Below are positions 1 to 8,210 of a DNA stretch of 26,219 bases, in pieces (positions within the stretch are counted from its first letter, which is position 1; each line of letters begins with the position of its first letter). Made by a program: the position numbers and the translations under genes. A model generated the notes under the pieces. It worked only from the letters and a program-made list of their open reading frames with translations. It did no database searches and was not told where the DNA came from. The stretch is taken from assembly GCA_031255315.1 (NCBI GenBank), contig JAIRSS010000042.1:1-26219 (forward strand). The letters run 5' to 3'. Origin of the DNA: Spirochaetaceae bacterium (GTDB taxonomy: Bacteria; Spirochaetota; Spirochaetia; Treponematales; Breznakiellaceae).

Positions 1-81
1 GCTGGGCCACACGTTCAGCGCGGAACCGGTATGTATGGAGGCAAGAACCAGCCCGATTCGCGTTGCCGCCGGTTTTTCCAT
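1..81 (-). CDS. N-terminal fragment of a LacI/periplasmic-binding-like sensor protein (runs off the left edge)
   Basis: On the minus strand an ATG at 81 opens 27 codons that run off the window. The peptide includes RIGLVLASIHTGSALNVW, which resembles the first beta-strand and loop of LacI-type/periplasmic binding folds used as sensor domains, often fused to GGDEF domains, in treponemes. That resemblance is recalled, not searched. The start is uncertain. There is no Shine-Dalgarno sequence, a -10-like TATACA (93-98) lies 11 nt upstream, and the frame stays open further upstream. It could be a transcriptional regulator or a diguanylate cyclase sensor; the C-terminal part that would decide this is outside the window. 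Confidence 0.4.
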   Translation of the reverse strand, partial: MEKPAATRIGLVLASIHTGSALNVWPS

Positions 82-153
82 AGTAACGACAGTGTATACG
101 CCGCGAATTTTTCTTGCAAGCGCCGAAGGACCGTCAATAACGGGCGAATCGTT

Positions 154-475
154 CACCTTGTCGTACTACGCTTTGAACCCGGTTTTTTCGTATTCACGAA
201 GGGGACCCCGGTTCTGCCGGCGTTATAATGCCTCAGGCACCCCTCGCGTCGTCCTGAAACCTGTGCGGGGGGTATTGGACGCCAATGCCGCGCCGGTCGA
301 ACGGCGAAGCGTCCGTTTGGACCAGTTCCCCAACCTCCGCCCGTCTCTCCCGCATCGTCCGCCGTTCACCCGCGCTCCGGCATGTTTGGCGGGAGGTACT
401 GCCACCGGCAATATTTACCGGATGCCGCCTGGGGTTCCCGTGAACGACCGCCCCGCCGCTCTGTTCCCCCACCAT
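154..475 (-). pseudogene. Decayed transposase relic (ISNCY-like catalytic-core fragment)
   Basis: No intact gene covers 82-552. On the minus strand one frame (about 475-236) contains VGELVQTDASPFD followed by FQDDARG. This resembles the first catalytic-Asp and DDAT-type strands of DDE transposases of the ISNCY type (pattern GELVQIDxSxFDW...xxDDATG). After a stop and a frame change, a second frame (about 200-154) contains PFVNTKKPGSKR, which resembles the next conserved block. About 30 residues are missing between the two and stops interrupt both frames, so this is a remnant. The family name is recalled from sequence patterns. The plus-strand open frame at 35-502 appears to be the shadow of this relic. 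Confidence 0.42.
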
Positions 476-498
476 CTGCTTTTTGGCTGGATTGTTGA

Positions 499-525
499 TT
501 AAGGCAACGCGCTCTGTTGCCTTAA
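499..525 (+). terminator. Hairpin, possible rho-independent terminator
   Basis: A perfect 10-bp inverted repeat, TTAAGGCAAC / GTTGCCTTAA, encloses a 7-nt loop and is followed on the plus strand by TTTGGTTTTT. It insulates the gene starting at 553 from upstream rightward transcription. Its right arm also contains a weak -35-like TTGCCT (517-522) for that gene. Confidence 0.45.
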
Positions 526-552
526 TTTGGTTTTTACTGCATACTTAAATTA

Positions 553-1950
553 ATGGCGGACGTACTTGAATATCATCAGAAAATCGCAGCGGCCCTTGCG
601 GAATACCGTCAGTGGCTGGAAAAATCCGAATTACCTAAACTAAAGGATGAACTTCGTACTTTCCATGTTGCGTTTTATTCTCTTTTTTCGTTGTTCCTCA
701 AACGAAGAATTATTAATGAGGATCCCTACAAACAGGATGTAAAGATTGCGGACATTGCGGTTCCCGATACAAGCCCTTTTCCGGAGACTGAACGGGTAGC
801 CAAGCTGAGTATACGGCTTGCCCAATTTGACAATCAGCTTGATTTCCTGGTGAATTTTTATCAAATCAGCCTGGATTCGCTTTCTATTGAGAAAGTTAGA
901 CGAATCCTGGGGTTGATCAAGTATATAGACTGGGTTCATTTTACCATAGACGCAAAAACCTCCGCGAATACCAAGGCTATGGTCGCAACGGTTGCTCAGG
1001 CGCGGCAGGGGGCGGATTCTTTAGCCGCCAATATCATCAACCAGGCGTTGACCTCTTTATCCCGGGCCTCCGGCGCTATCGCGGGGCACCTAAAAGAAGT
1101 GGTCGGGTATAACCGGGAAAATTACAAGATGGAACTGCGGAACAAAGTAACCCGCATCATGCCGCCAGGAGAGGCGGCCCAAATAGCGGCGGTTAAGAGG
1201 AAATTCAGCGCCGTTATGCCCGGCAAACTTTTCTACCCTGACCTTGTGGAAGAGCTTATACGGGAAGATTATTCAAAGGATGGTGAAAATCTTCGGGCGC
1301 AGGCCCTCCAGAAGCTGACGATTCCTAACAACAAAGTACAAACCGCGAAGCCCAGCGTTTCTTTTAAGACTGTTTTGATAGAGGGTCTCGTTGCTATAGG
1401 GGGCGCCGGATCGAGCCTCGCCGAGATAGCTCCCAAGGTGGCCGAAAACGTCGAGCTTTTAGAAAACCAGCGGAAGAGTTTGGGGGAAAAAATCCGGCTG
1501 CTGCTCCAACGGATGTTGAACAAGGAACCCGCCCCTGTTATTTATACGGTTGAATATGTTGATCCCGCCCGGGGCGTAAAAGTCAAGGAAACCGTGAATT
1601 TCAACGTTTTAAAATTTACGATACATCAAAAAATCACCGCCCTTCAAGCTGTCAGCAACCAGGGAACCGGCGCGTCCAAACTTGCGGGCATGGAAGACGC
1701 CCGGCTGCTTGGCCTGCTGGAACGGCATATCCGGGATGTTCAATCGCTGCATAAGACCCTGTCCGGCCTGGATGATTTCTTTAAATCCACGGTAAGCACG
1801 GAAGACCGGAGCAAGGTTAAAGGGATCAAGCCCGAATTGGGAGTTATAAAAAACGCGATCGTCAACGCGAACCGCAAACGATATGAATACAGCACCCAAA
1901 AAGAAGAAGAGGACCAGTTCAAACGCCTGGGAATTAGTTCCGATATTTAG
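553..1950 (+). CDS. Conserved-looking helical protein of unknown function
   Basis: A 465-aa protein with no signal peptide, no membrane segment and no catalytic motif I recognise. It is largely alpha-helical and charged, and is probably cytoplasmic. An Ala/Gly-rich helical stretch (about residues 270-290) precedes a long heptad-like region (about 290-320), and the C-terminus is very rich in Lys and Glu. It is first in a two-gene unit with the substrate-binding lipoprotein gene: its stop codon overlaps the AGGAGG of the next gene, so the two are co-transcribed. There is no Shine-Dalgarno sequence before its ATG, while a -10-like TACTTA (542-547) ends 5 nt upstream, suggesting a leaderless mRNA. 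The length and codon regularity make it a real gene; I assign no function. Confidence 0.85.
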   Translation: MADVLEYHQKIAAALAEYRQWLEKSELPKLKDELRTFHVAFYSLFSLFLKRRIINEDPYKQDVKIADIAVPDTSPFPETERVAKLSIRLAQFDNQLDFLVNFYQISLDSLSIEKVRRILGLIKYIDWVHFTIDAKTSANTKAMVATVAQARQGADSLAANIINQALTSLSRASGAIAGHLKEVVGYNRENYKMELRNKVTRIMPPGEAAQIAAVKRKFSAVMPGKLFYPDLVEELIREDYSKDGENLRAQALQKLTIPNNKVQTAKPSVSFKTVLIEGLVAIGGAGSSLAEIAPKVAENVELLENQRKSLGEKIRLLLQRMLNKEPAPVIYTVEYVDPARGVKVKETVNFNVLKFTIHQKITALQAVSNQGTGASKLAGMEDARLLGLLERHIRDVQSLHKTLSGLDDFFKSTVSTEDRSKVKGIKPELGVIKNAIVNANRKRYEYSTQKEEEDQFKRLGISSDI

Positions 1951-1961
1951 GAGGATCCATG
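1949..1961 (+). promoter_or_regulatory. Strong Shine-Dalgarno embedded in the upstream stop codon
   Basis: AGGAGG at 1949-1954 overlaps the TAG stop (1948-1950) of the preceding gene and sits 4 nt before the ATG at 1959. It fixes the start of the substrate-binding protein and implies coupled translation. Confidence 0.75.
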
Positions 1962-3674
1962 AAACGGACTTTCGGAAGCGCCATCTTTATTGTTATGACG
2001 GTCGGCCTAATCTCGTGCGCCGGGAATCCTCCTCCTTCTCCAGATGCAATCCCGCCTGCGGCTGAAGATGAGGGGACTCTGTTCGCGGAACCCCGGCCCG
2101 ACATCACAAACCGGGACGAACTCACGGTGGTCTTTTTCAGCGAAGAACCGGAGCTGGATTTTCGGAAATCCTATTTTGCCAGTGAGGCCCAGATTTTTAC
2201 CGCTTTATACGAAGGTCTTTTTTCCTATCATCCATTCACCATGGAGCCTGTTCCCGCCATGGCCGAGAAATGGGAGCTTTCGGATGATAAAAAAGAATGG
2301 ACTTTTACCTTGCGGGAAGGGGCCAAATACTGGAACGGGGACGAGGTTCGTTCCGAAGATTTCCGCGCCGCCTGGCTTTCTCTGTTGTCCCCCGCACGGG
2401 AATCCCCCTATTCCTCCCTCTTTGACATCATAATTGGGGCGAACGATTACCGTACCGGGCGGCTTTCCAACGCTGACGCGGTGGGGATAGAAACGCCGGA
2501 CAGCCGGACCCTGGTAGTGCGGCTCAACTCTCCGGCGTCTTTTTTTCCGGCCATGCTCTGCCATCATTCCTTCAGCCCCATCCATCCTTCCATGATCAAT
2601 CAGGAGGACTGGTCCGGCCCCGGCGCGCCGCCTGTGTCCAACGGGCCTTTTTATATCACTGAACGGCAAGAAAACACCCTCATCATGGAGAAAAACCCGT
2701 ATTATTGGGATGCGTCTCAGGTAGCTCTCAACAAACTCACTTTCCGGTACACAGAGGATCGGGACGAAAGTACGTCTTACTGGAATTCCGGGGAAGCCCG
2801 GTGGGTTGCGGGGGACATAAATATTGACGCCCTAACGGACCGAAGCGGCATCATAGTGAACGCCTTGTTTGCCACTCATTACTATTTTATACGAGCCGCC
2901 GCCCCCCCCTGGAACGATCACCGGGTACGCAGGGCGCTTTCTATTTCTCTGCCGTGGGAGCAGATGAGGGAAGGTTTCCATCTGCCGGCCAAGACGTTGA
3001 TCTACCGGCTGCCGGGCTACCCGGAGGTTGCGGGTTTTGAGGAACCCGATGTGGAAGACGCAAAGCGGCTTTTAGCCGACGCGGGCTATCCCGGCGGGAA
3101 GGGCCTCCCGGAACTGGTGATACGCCTGACCCCGTCTCCGGACGCGGCCCGGATCGGGGGCCTCATGGCCGCCGCGTGGATGCAGGAACTGGGGTTGACT
3201 GTAAAGATTGACGTGGTCCCCTACGGTCAATACTTCCGGTCCCTGAAAGAGAATGATTACGAGGTGGGGTTTTCCACCTGGATAGGAGATTTTGCGGACC
3301 CTTACACCTTCCTTCAGATGTGGCGGAGGGATTCCAACCTGAACGACGCCCGGTTTGACGATCCTGAGTATGAGGCCCTTATAGACCGGTCCATGACTGA
3401 AGACGGGGAAAAACGCTGGAAAACTCTGGCGGAAGCGGAAAAACTGCTCCTGGACCGGGGAGCGGTCCTGCCAATTTCCTTTAGCTCCGCCCTTAACATG
3501 GTGGATACGGGCGAATTGGAGGGCTGGTTCCCCAATGCGCTGGACATTCATCCCTTTAAGTATCTGGCGTTCAAGGCTTTCAGGCCCCTGCCGGGAATCG
3601 CCGGGGGAGCGGATTTCCCGCCGGGTTACCCTGCCGGTTATTCCCCGGCGTCCGTTGCCGCGCCGGGGCGGTAG
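1959..3674 (+). CDS. Peptide-type ABC transporter substrate-binding lipoprotein (SBP family 5, OppA/DppA-like)
   Basis: A 571-aa extracytoplasmic solute-binding protein of the oligopeptide/dipeptide family (SBP_bac_5). The N-terminus has basic residues, a hydrophobic segment and lipobox LISC with lipidated Cys20. Family hallmarks include the block LYEGLFSYHPFTMEPVPAMA, then WTFTLREGAKYWNGDEV with the characteristic W-x-F-x-L-R pattern, and the later YYWDASQVALNKLTFRY. It should capture peptides or similar solutes and hand them to an Opp-type permease. No permease or ATPase gene is nearby, so it is an orphan receptor here. The C-terminal 30 residues are Pro/Gly-rich and unlike the rest of the family. 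It is co-transcribed with the unknown 465-aa protein. The substrate cannot be read from the sequence. Confidence 0.92.
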   Translation: MKRTFGSAIFIVMTVGLISCAGNPPPSPDAIPPAAEDEGTLFAEPRPDITNRDELTVVFFSEEPELDFRKSYFASEAQIFTALYEGLFSYHPFTMEPVPAMAEKWELSDDKKEWTFTLREGAKYWNGDEVRSEDFRAAWLSLLSPARESPYSSLFDIIIGANDYRTGRLSNADAVGIETPDSRTLVVRLNSPASFFPAMLCHHSFSPIHPSMINQEDWSGPGAPPVSNGPFYITERQENTLIMEKNPYYWDASQVALNKLTFRYTEDRDESTSYWNSGEARWVAGDINIDALTDRSGIIVNALFATHYYFIRAAAPPWNDHRVRRALSISLPWEQMREGFHLPAKTLIYRLPGYPEVAGFEEPDVEDAKRLLADAGYPGGKGLPELVIRLTPSPDAARIGGLMAAAWMQELGLTVKIDVVPYGQYFRSLKENDYEVGFSTWIGDFADPYTFLQMWRRDSNLNDARFDDPEYEALIDRSMTEDGEKRWKTLAEAEKLLLDRGAVLPISFSSALNMVDTGELEGWFPNALDIHPFKYLAFKAFRPLPGIAGGADFPPGYPAGYSPASVAAPGR

Positions 3675-3695
3675 CTTAAAATTAGGTTTTGTGAG

Positions 3696-3701
3696 TATAT
3701 T
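3696..3701 (+). promoter_or_regulatory. Candidate -10 box of a leaderless carD transcript
   Basis: TATATT lies 7 nt before the ATG at 3709, with no Shine-Dalgarno sequence between them. No good -35 hexamer is seen; TAGCTT at 3672-3677 is a poor match at 18 bp spacing. The placement puts the expected transcription start at or next to the start codon. Confidence 0.4.
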
Positions 3702-3708
3702 ATTAGCA

Positions 3709-4221
3709 ATGGACAATGCGGTCATGGAGATTCAGCCCCTGTTTTTTGTGGGCCAGCGAGTTGTATATCCCAGCCAGGGCGTGGGAATTATTAATGCTAT
3801 CGAAACTAAAGAATTCAAGAGTAAAGCAATTCTGTACTATATGATTTATCTTGAAGTTTCTGATATGACCATCATGGTCCCCGTTGAAAAGGCGGAAGAG
3901 CTGGGTATCCGGGCCATTGTTCCCCAGGATGAAGCTGAAAAAGCGCTGGACATGATCGGCGAAGATTACGAGCCTATTCCTTCGGATTGGAAGCTCCGGT
4001 ATCAGATGAATTTGGATCTGCTGAAAAAGGGCAGCGTTATGGACATCGCCTCTATTGTGCGGTCCCTCTATCACCGGAGCAAAGTCAAAGAATTACCCAT
4101 TTTGGAGCGGAAACTGTATGATAACGCCTTGAAACTGCTGGAAGACGAAATCGCCTATTCCCTTCAAAAGCCGAAAGAAGAGGCGGAAACCCTGATCTTT
4201 GCCCGCCTCGAAGCAAAATAA
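3709..4221 (+). CDS. carD: CarD-like transcriptional regulator (CarD/CdnL family)
   Basis: A 170-aa protein. The N-terminal RNA-polymerase-interaction (Tudor-like) domain starts FFVGQRVVYPSQGVGIINAI, the CarD/TRCF pattern. A helical C-terminal domain follows, including DWKLRYQMNLDLLKKGS and VRSLYHRSKVKELPILERKL, where family members contact upstream DNA at the -10 junction. CarD binds the RNA polymerase beta subunit and stabilises open complexes, often affecting rRNA and housekeeping promoters. I chose the ATG at 3709 because the family starts there. The frame stays open upstream to 3535 inside the previous gene, and GTG 3691 and ATG 3724 are alternatives. Thirteen bases separate it from ispD. 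Confidence 0.93.
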   Translation: MDNAVMEIQPLFFVGQRVVYPSQGVGIINAIETKEFKSKAILYYMIYLEVSDMTIMVPVEKAEELGIRAIVPQDEAEKALDMIGEDYEPIPSDWKLRYQMNLDLLKKGSVMDIASIVRSLYHRSKVKELPILERKLYDNALKLLEDEIAYSLQKPKEEAETLIFARLEAK

Positions 4222-4234
4222 TTCGAGCTTTCCC

Positions 4235-4981
4235 ATGAAAAGCGTCGCAGCCCCCCCGTATATTGCCGCGATCATCACCGCAGCCGGGTCTTCCCGCCGC
4301 ATGGGGGGGCTCAAAAAGGAATACCGCCCCCTGGTTCCGGCGCGGCCCGGCCCCGGCGGCGAACCGCACTCCGTCCTGGGCGCGGCGGTCATGGCGTTTG
4401 CCGGTTCCCCGCGTATCGGTCTTATCGTTGTTACCGTCCCCGAGGATCCGGCGTCCGGTGAAGAAGCGGCCCGCGCCTCCCTCCCTTCCTCCCTCATTGC
4501 GAGCGGCCAATCCCTGTACCCTCCGGTCCGCTTTGTACGGGGAGGCCCCACGCGCCGGTCCTCCGTCCATAGGGCTCTTGTTTTTCTTGGATCGTGGAAC
4601 CCGGCGTATGTGCTCATCCATGACGGCGCCCGGCCCTGGGTGGATGAGGACCTCATTGAACGGACTATAGACGCCGTTATGCAGCGCCAGGCGGTAATCC
4701 CCCTGCTCCCCATTACCGAGACTCCTAAAGAAGTGGACGGCGAGGGATTCATCACCCGCCACCTCATCCGCTCCCAGATTGGAACCGCCCAAACTCCGCA
4801 GGGCTTTGCCTATCCCGCCATACTCCAGGCCCATGAACAGGCCGCCCTCCGGGAGGATCGGGACGGGCGGGACTATACTGATGATGCGGAAGTCTGGGGC
4901 GAATTCCAGGGGCCGGTGGCGGCCATCCCCGGCTCCCCGGCCAACCGGAAGATCACCTTTCCGGAGGACCTTGCCCTATGA
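4235..4981 (+). CDS. ispD: 2-C-methyl-D-erythritol 4-phosphate cytidylyltransferase
   Basis: A 248-aa IspD of the MEP isoprenoid pathway, which joins CTP and methylerythritol phosphate to form CDP-methylerythritol. The nucleotide-binding loop AAGSSRRMGGLKKEY (residues 16-30) matches the AAGxGxRMxxxxPKQ pattern, although the usual Pro-Lys-Gln is Lys-Lys-Glu here. Later motifs are VLIHDGARPWV, TAQTPQGF, YTDDAEVWGEF and KITFPEDLAL, all typical. I prefer the ATG at 4235; an in-frame ATG at 4199 would overlap carD by 23 bases and add 12 residues unlike the family. The stop overlaps the ispF start (ATGA), so the two MEP enzymes are translationally coupled. Confidence 0.93.
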   Translation: MKSVAAPPYIAAIITAAGSSRRMGGLKKEYRPLVPARPGPGGEPHSVLGAAVMAFAGSPRIGLIVVTVPEDPASGEEAARASLPSSLIASGQSLYPPVRFVRGGPTRRSSVHRALVFLGSWNPAYVLIHDGARPWVDEDLIERTIDAVMQRQAVIPLLPITETPKEVDGEGFITRHLIRSQIGTAQTPQGFAYPAILQAHEQAALREDRDGRDYTDDAEVWGEFQGPVAAIPGSPANRKITFPEDLAL

Positions 4982-5490
4982 TCCGTACCGGCTTGGGCTG
5001 GGATATTCACCGCCTGGTACACGGACGCCGTTTTCTTCTGGGAGGTGTTGAAATTCCCTCGGAAACGGGCGAACTTGGACATTCCGATGGGGATGTCCTG
5101 GCCCACGCGGTTGCCGACGCCCTCCTGGGAGCCGCCGCTCTTGGCGACATCGGGGAGCTTTATCCGCCGTCAGACTCCGCGTGGAAAGACGCCGATTCCT
5201 TAGTTTTACTCCGTTCCGCCTATGAGAAGGCGCTGGCTGCGGGCTGGCGGCTGGTCAACCTGGATTGCGTGGTTATTTGTGAAACGCCCCGCATTCTCCC
5301 ATACCGGGAGGCTGTCCGCGCGTCTCTGGCTAACGTGCTGGAAATGGACGCCGGAGCCGTCTTTATCAAGGGGAAAACCGCTGAGGGCTTGGGGCCGGTG
5401 GGCGAAGGTTTGGCTGTGGAAGCCCTGGCCGCGGCCCTGCTGGAACGGATGGACGAACCATCCGGCGCGATCTGCGGTCGCCGTGTATGA
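4978..5490 (+). CDS. ispF: 2-C-methyl-D-erythritol 2,4-cyclodiphosphate synthase
   Basis: A 170-aa IspF of normal length. It cyclises CDP-methylerythritol 2-phosphate with loss of CMP. The metal-binding residues Asp9 and His11 lie in GLGWDIHRL, and His43 lies in GHSDGDVLAHAVADALLGAA, the family signature. LGDIGELYPPSD and IKGKTAEGLGPVGEGLA complete the pattern. It overlaps ispD by 4 bases (ATGA) and its own stop overlaps the next start in the same way. No ispE is seen here, so the intermediate kinase must be encoded elsewhere. Confidence 0.95.
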   Translation: MIRTGLGWDIHRLVHGRRFLLGGVEIPSETGELGHSDGDVLAHAVADALLGAAALGDIGELYPPSDSAWKDADSLVLLRSAYEKALAAGWRLVNLDCVVICETPRILPYREAVRASLANVLEMDAGAVFIKGKTAEGLGPVGEGLAVEALAAALLERMDEPSGAICGRRV

Positions 5491-6257
5491 AAGACAAACA
5501 AACCGCCTCCCCCAGGCCGCCGGCCCCGGAGTCGGCGGTTTCCGGGGCCGATGTTCCGTGGGAGGCGGGGTTCGCCGCCCGGGAAGCGTGGTCTGCCCGG
5601 CAGGAAGGGAAGAAAAACCGGGGAAACGGCGGAGCCGCCGGCAAGTCCGCCGGACCCTCGGTAAGCGCCATAGCCGGACTGTACCGCCGGGATCCCTGGG
5701 CGGTGTTGGCGTCCACTATTCTAAGCCTCCGCACCAAGGACGAGGTAACGTTAGCCGCTTCAGAACGGCTTCTGAAAAAAGCGCCTACACCGGCGGCCTT
5801 GCTTTCCCTGGGGGAGGAAGAAATTACCCGGCTTGTCTATCCCGTGGGTTTTTACCGGACCAAAGCGGCAAATCTTGTGAAAATTGCCCGTATCCTTCTG
5901 GAACAGGAGGGCGGCCGGGTCCCGGCGGACATGGACGCGCTGCTGGCCCTGCCGGGGGTGGGGCGGAAGACCGCCAACCTGGTTCTCTCCGAGGCTTTCG
6001 GCATAGACGCCGTCTGTGTGGATATTCACGTTCACCGTATCTCCAACCGTATGGGCTGGTTCGGCCCGGAAGGAACATCCGCTCCGGACAAAACCGAAGC
6101 CGCTCTGCGCGCCATCCTCCCGAAAAAATACTGGAGGCGGATCAACATGTTTCTGGTCCGGTACGGCCAAACAATATGCCGGCCTATCAGTCCGCATTGC
6201 TCCCGGTGCGTCGTCAGCGCCTGGTGTTCAAAAGCCGGGGTAGGCAAGTCGCGGTAA
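5487..6257 (+). CDS. nth: Endonuclease III (DNA glycosylase/AP lyase)
   Basis: A 256-aa base-excision repair enzyme that removes oxidised pyrimidines. The helix-hairpin-helix LPGVGRKTANLVLSEAFG contains catalytic Lys161, and VDIHVHRISNRMG contains catalytic Asp179. The iron-sulfur ligands C231-x6-C238-x2-C241-x5-C247 are all present. The first 55 or so residues are a Pro/Ala/Gly-rich extension absent from the roughly 211-aa Escherichia coli enzyme; an internal start is possible, but ATG 5487 makes an ATGA overlap with ispF. It is the last gene of the carD-ispD-ispF-nth run. Confidence 0.93.
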   Translation: MKDKQTASPRPPAPESAVSGADVPWEAGFAAREAWSARQEGKKNRGNGGAAGKSAGPSVSAIAGLYRRDPWAVLASTILSLRTKDEVTLAASERLLKKAPTPAALLSLGEEEITRLVYPVGFYRTKAANLVKIARILLEQEGGRVPADMDALLALPGVGRKTANLVLSEAFGIDAVCVDIHVHRISNRMGWFGPEGTSAPDKTEAALRAILPKKYWRRINMFLVRYGQTICRPISPHCSRCVVSAWCSKAGVGKSR

Positions 6258-6450
6258 GGACCCCGCGATAACGCGCCGCCTCCGGGCAGAACAATCGGCG
6301 CCGGCCCCGCTATCCCGGCGGATATAAGGCGCCCCGTTTACAAAATATCATAAATCAGATACAGACAAGACTTTTTAATGTGTTGACGGCGGAGCGCCCA
6401 CTTCTCCACTTATGGCACAACCCGGCTTGTCAAAATTACAGGTCTTTTTG

Positions 6451-6480
6451 TTGCGGACTGGAAAAACCTCCCCGTATACT
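6451..6480 (+). promoter_or_regulatory. Sigma70-like promoter of the PTS cluster
   Basis: TTGCGG (6451-6456), 18 bp, TATACT (6475-6480), followed by AGGAGG 6 nt before the mtlA ATG. The 246-bp intergenic region also contains TTGACG (6383-6388) without a good -10 partner. I see no clear operator or terminator in 6258-6450. Confidence 0.55.
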
Positions 6481-6503
6481 GATCCTACTATTAGGAGGCA
6501 ACT

Positions 6504-7919
6504 ATGAAACAAGCTATTCAAAAAGCCGGACGTTTTCTGAGTGCAATGGTAATGCCCAATATCGGCGCGTTTATCGCCTGGGGCTTCATTACCGCGCTGT
6601 TCATCCCGACGGGGTGGACCCCCAACGAAAAACTGGGCGAGATGGTGGGGCCCATGCTCAGTTATCTGCTTCCCCTGTTGATAGGGTATACCGGAGGCCG
6701 CGCGGTGGGCGGCATCAGAGGCGGCGTGGTCGGCTCCATTGCGACAATGGGGGTCATTATGGGCGCCGATGTACCGATGTTCCTGGGCGCGATGCTCATG
6801 GGACCTCTGGGCGGCCTGGTGATCAAAAAGATCGACGCATCCCTGGAGGACAAGATCCCCGCGGGCTTCGAGATGTTGATCAACAACTTCTCCGCTGGTA
6901 TCGCCGGGGCTGTCCTGGCGGTTATCGCCTACCTGGGAATCAGCCCGCTGGCCCAGGGCATCAACAACGCTCTGGGCGCGGGGGTTGGCTGGCTGGTTGA
7001 CAACCGGCTTCTGCCCCTTACCTCAATCCTGGTGGAACCCGCTAAGGTGCTGTTCCTCAACAACGCGATAAACCACGGCGTATTTACTCCTCTGGGAGCC
7101 CAGCAGGCGGCGGATGTGGGTAGATCTATCTTCTACATGATAGAATCCAACCCCGGCCCCGGACTCGGCCTGTTGACGGCCTATATGCTGGTTGGCAAAG
7201 GCAGCGCGAAAGACAGCGCGCCGGGCGCCATCATCATTCACTTCCTTGGGGGAATTCATGAAATCTACTTCCCCTACGTCCTGATGAACCCGATCCTCAT
7301 CCTGGCTATGATAGGCGGCGGCGCGGCGGGCGTGCTTACCCTGGTTCTGTTTGGCGGCGGGCTTATCGGCGCGGCCTCTCCGGGGAGCATCTTCGCGGAA
7401 ATGATGATGACCCCCAAGGGCGCTCATCTTCCCAACCTGCTGGGAATCGCGGTTGGCGCGGGCGTATCCTTCATGCTTTCCATGGCGCTGCTGAAAGCCT
7501 TTGGCAAAGATGAGGCGGATTTAAGTACTGCCCGGGATTCGATCAAGGCGATGAAAGCCGAATCGAAGGGCGTATCGGTTGGAGAAACCAGTCTTGCCGG
7601 CGGCGTTAAACAAACGGTCGCTCCGGCGGTTTCTTCGGGAGTAACCAAGATTGTATTCGCCTGCGACGCCGGTATGGGCTCAAGCGCGATGGGGGCGACC
7701 AAACTGCGGAAGAAACTAGCCGCCGCGGGCCTTGGCGACATTACGGTGGTGCATTCCCCGGTAAGCGAAGTCCCCTCAGACGCACAGGTCATCGTCTGCC
7801 ATGTGGAACTGAAAGAGCGGGCGGCGGCGGCGAACCCGGCGGCGGCCCTGGTGGCGATTCGGGACTTCCTGAACGCGCCTGAATACGATGAACTGATACA
7901 GCGCTTGCAAAAGAAATAA
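6504..7919 (+). CDS. mtlA: PTS mannitol-type permease, EIICB
   Basis: A 471-aa membrane transporter that imports and phosphorylates its sugar. The EIIC domain (about residues 1-335) carries the mannitol-family motifs NNAINHGVFTPLG (186-198) and GGIHEIYFPY (249-258), whose Glu253 contributes to sugar binding. A linker leads to a cytosolic EIIB domain with phosphocysteine Cys387 in FACDAGMGSSAMGA. There is no EIIA domain; that part is a separate gene at 10452. A strong AGGAGG precedes the start. The class is clear. The substrate could be mannitol or another hexitol or hexose, because the accompanying kinase gene points to a fructose 1-phosphate step (see findings). Confidence 0.93.
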   Translation: MKQAIQKAGRFLSAMVMPNIGAFIAWGFITALFIPTGWTPNEKLGEMVGPMLSYLLPLLIGYTGGRAVGGIRGGVVGSIATMGVIMGADVPMFLGAMLMGPLGGLVIKKIDASLEDKIPAGFEMLINNFSAGIAGAVLAVIAYLGISPLAQGINNALGAGVGWLVDNRLLPLTSILVEPAKVLFLNNAINHGVFTPLGAQQAADVGRSIFYMIESNPGPGLGLLTAYMLVGKGSAKDSAPGAIIIHFLGGIHEIYFPYVLMNPILILAMIGGGAAGVLTLVLFGGGLIGAASPGSIFAEMMMTPKGAHLPNLLGIAVGAGVSFMLSMALLKAFGKDEADLSTARDSIKAMKAESKGVSVGETSLAGGVKQTVAPAVSSGVTKIVFACDAGMGSSAMGATKLRKKLAAAGLGDITVVHSPVSEVPSDAQVIVCHVELKERAAAANPAAALVAIRDFLNAPEYDELIQRLQKK

Positions 7920-7945
7920 GGGTGTGAAGGCCCTGGGGAGTTTTT

Positions 7946-8206
7946 ATGCGGGAACTTGAACATACTATTAACGATCCGGATGGGATTCACGCCCGGCCGG
8001 CGGGACTTTTTGTAAAAGAAATGCAGAAGTTCACGAGTAGGATAACCGTCCACCGGGGAGAAGACGAGGGGGTGGACGGCAAAAAGCTAATCTCCCTGAT
8101 GAAGCTGCGGCTCAAATGCGGCCAGACGTTTACCGTCAAGGCGGAAGGGGCCGATGAGGATGCGGCCATAGAAGCGGCCCGGGTTTTCTTAACCAGCAAC
8201 TTGTAA
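7946..8206 (+). CDS. ptsH: PTS phosphocarrier protein HPr
   Basis: An 86-aa HPr that carries phosphate from Enzyme I to EIIA. The active-site His15 lies in DGIHARPAGLF. Ser50, in KKLISLMKL, occupies the place of regulatory Ser46, but the context resembles the enteric SLFKL pattern more than the firmicute SIMGV one. No HPr kinase gene is in the window, so Ser phosphorylation cannot be inferred. A GGGGAG stretch precedes the ATG. The next gene, the regulator, begins 4 nt after the stop. Confidence 0.93.
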   Translation: MRELEHTINDPDGIHARPAGLFVKEMQKFTSRITVHRGEDEGVDGKKLISLMKLRLKCGQTFTVKAEGADEDAAIEAARVFLTSNL

Positions 8207-8210
8207 ACCA

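Noticed and set aside
200..450. Possible structured RNA (RNase P, tmRNA or riboswitch) in the left non-coding region
   Set aside because: None of the conserved core strings of these RNAs is present, and the transposase-like translation explains the region better.
35..502. 155-codon plus-strand frame at the left edge
   Set aside because: No Shine-Dalgarno sequence, unusual composition rich in Arg and Pro, and it lies antisense to a transposase-like relic; treated as a shadow frame.
5222..6271. 349-codon frame overlapping ispF and nth
   Set aside because: A shadow in another frame of two well-identified genes; its translation is Arg/Gly/Pro-rich with no motif.
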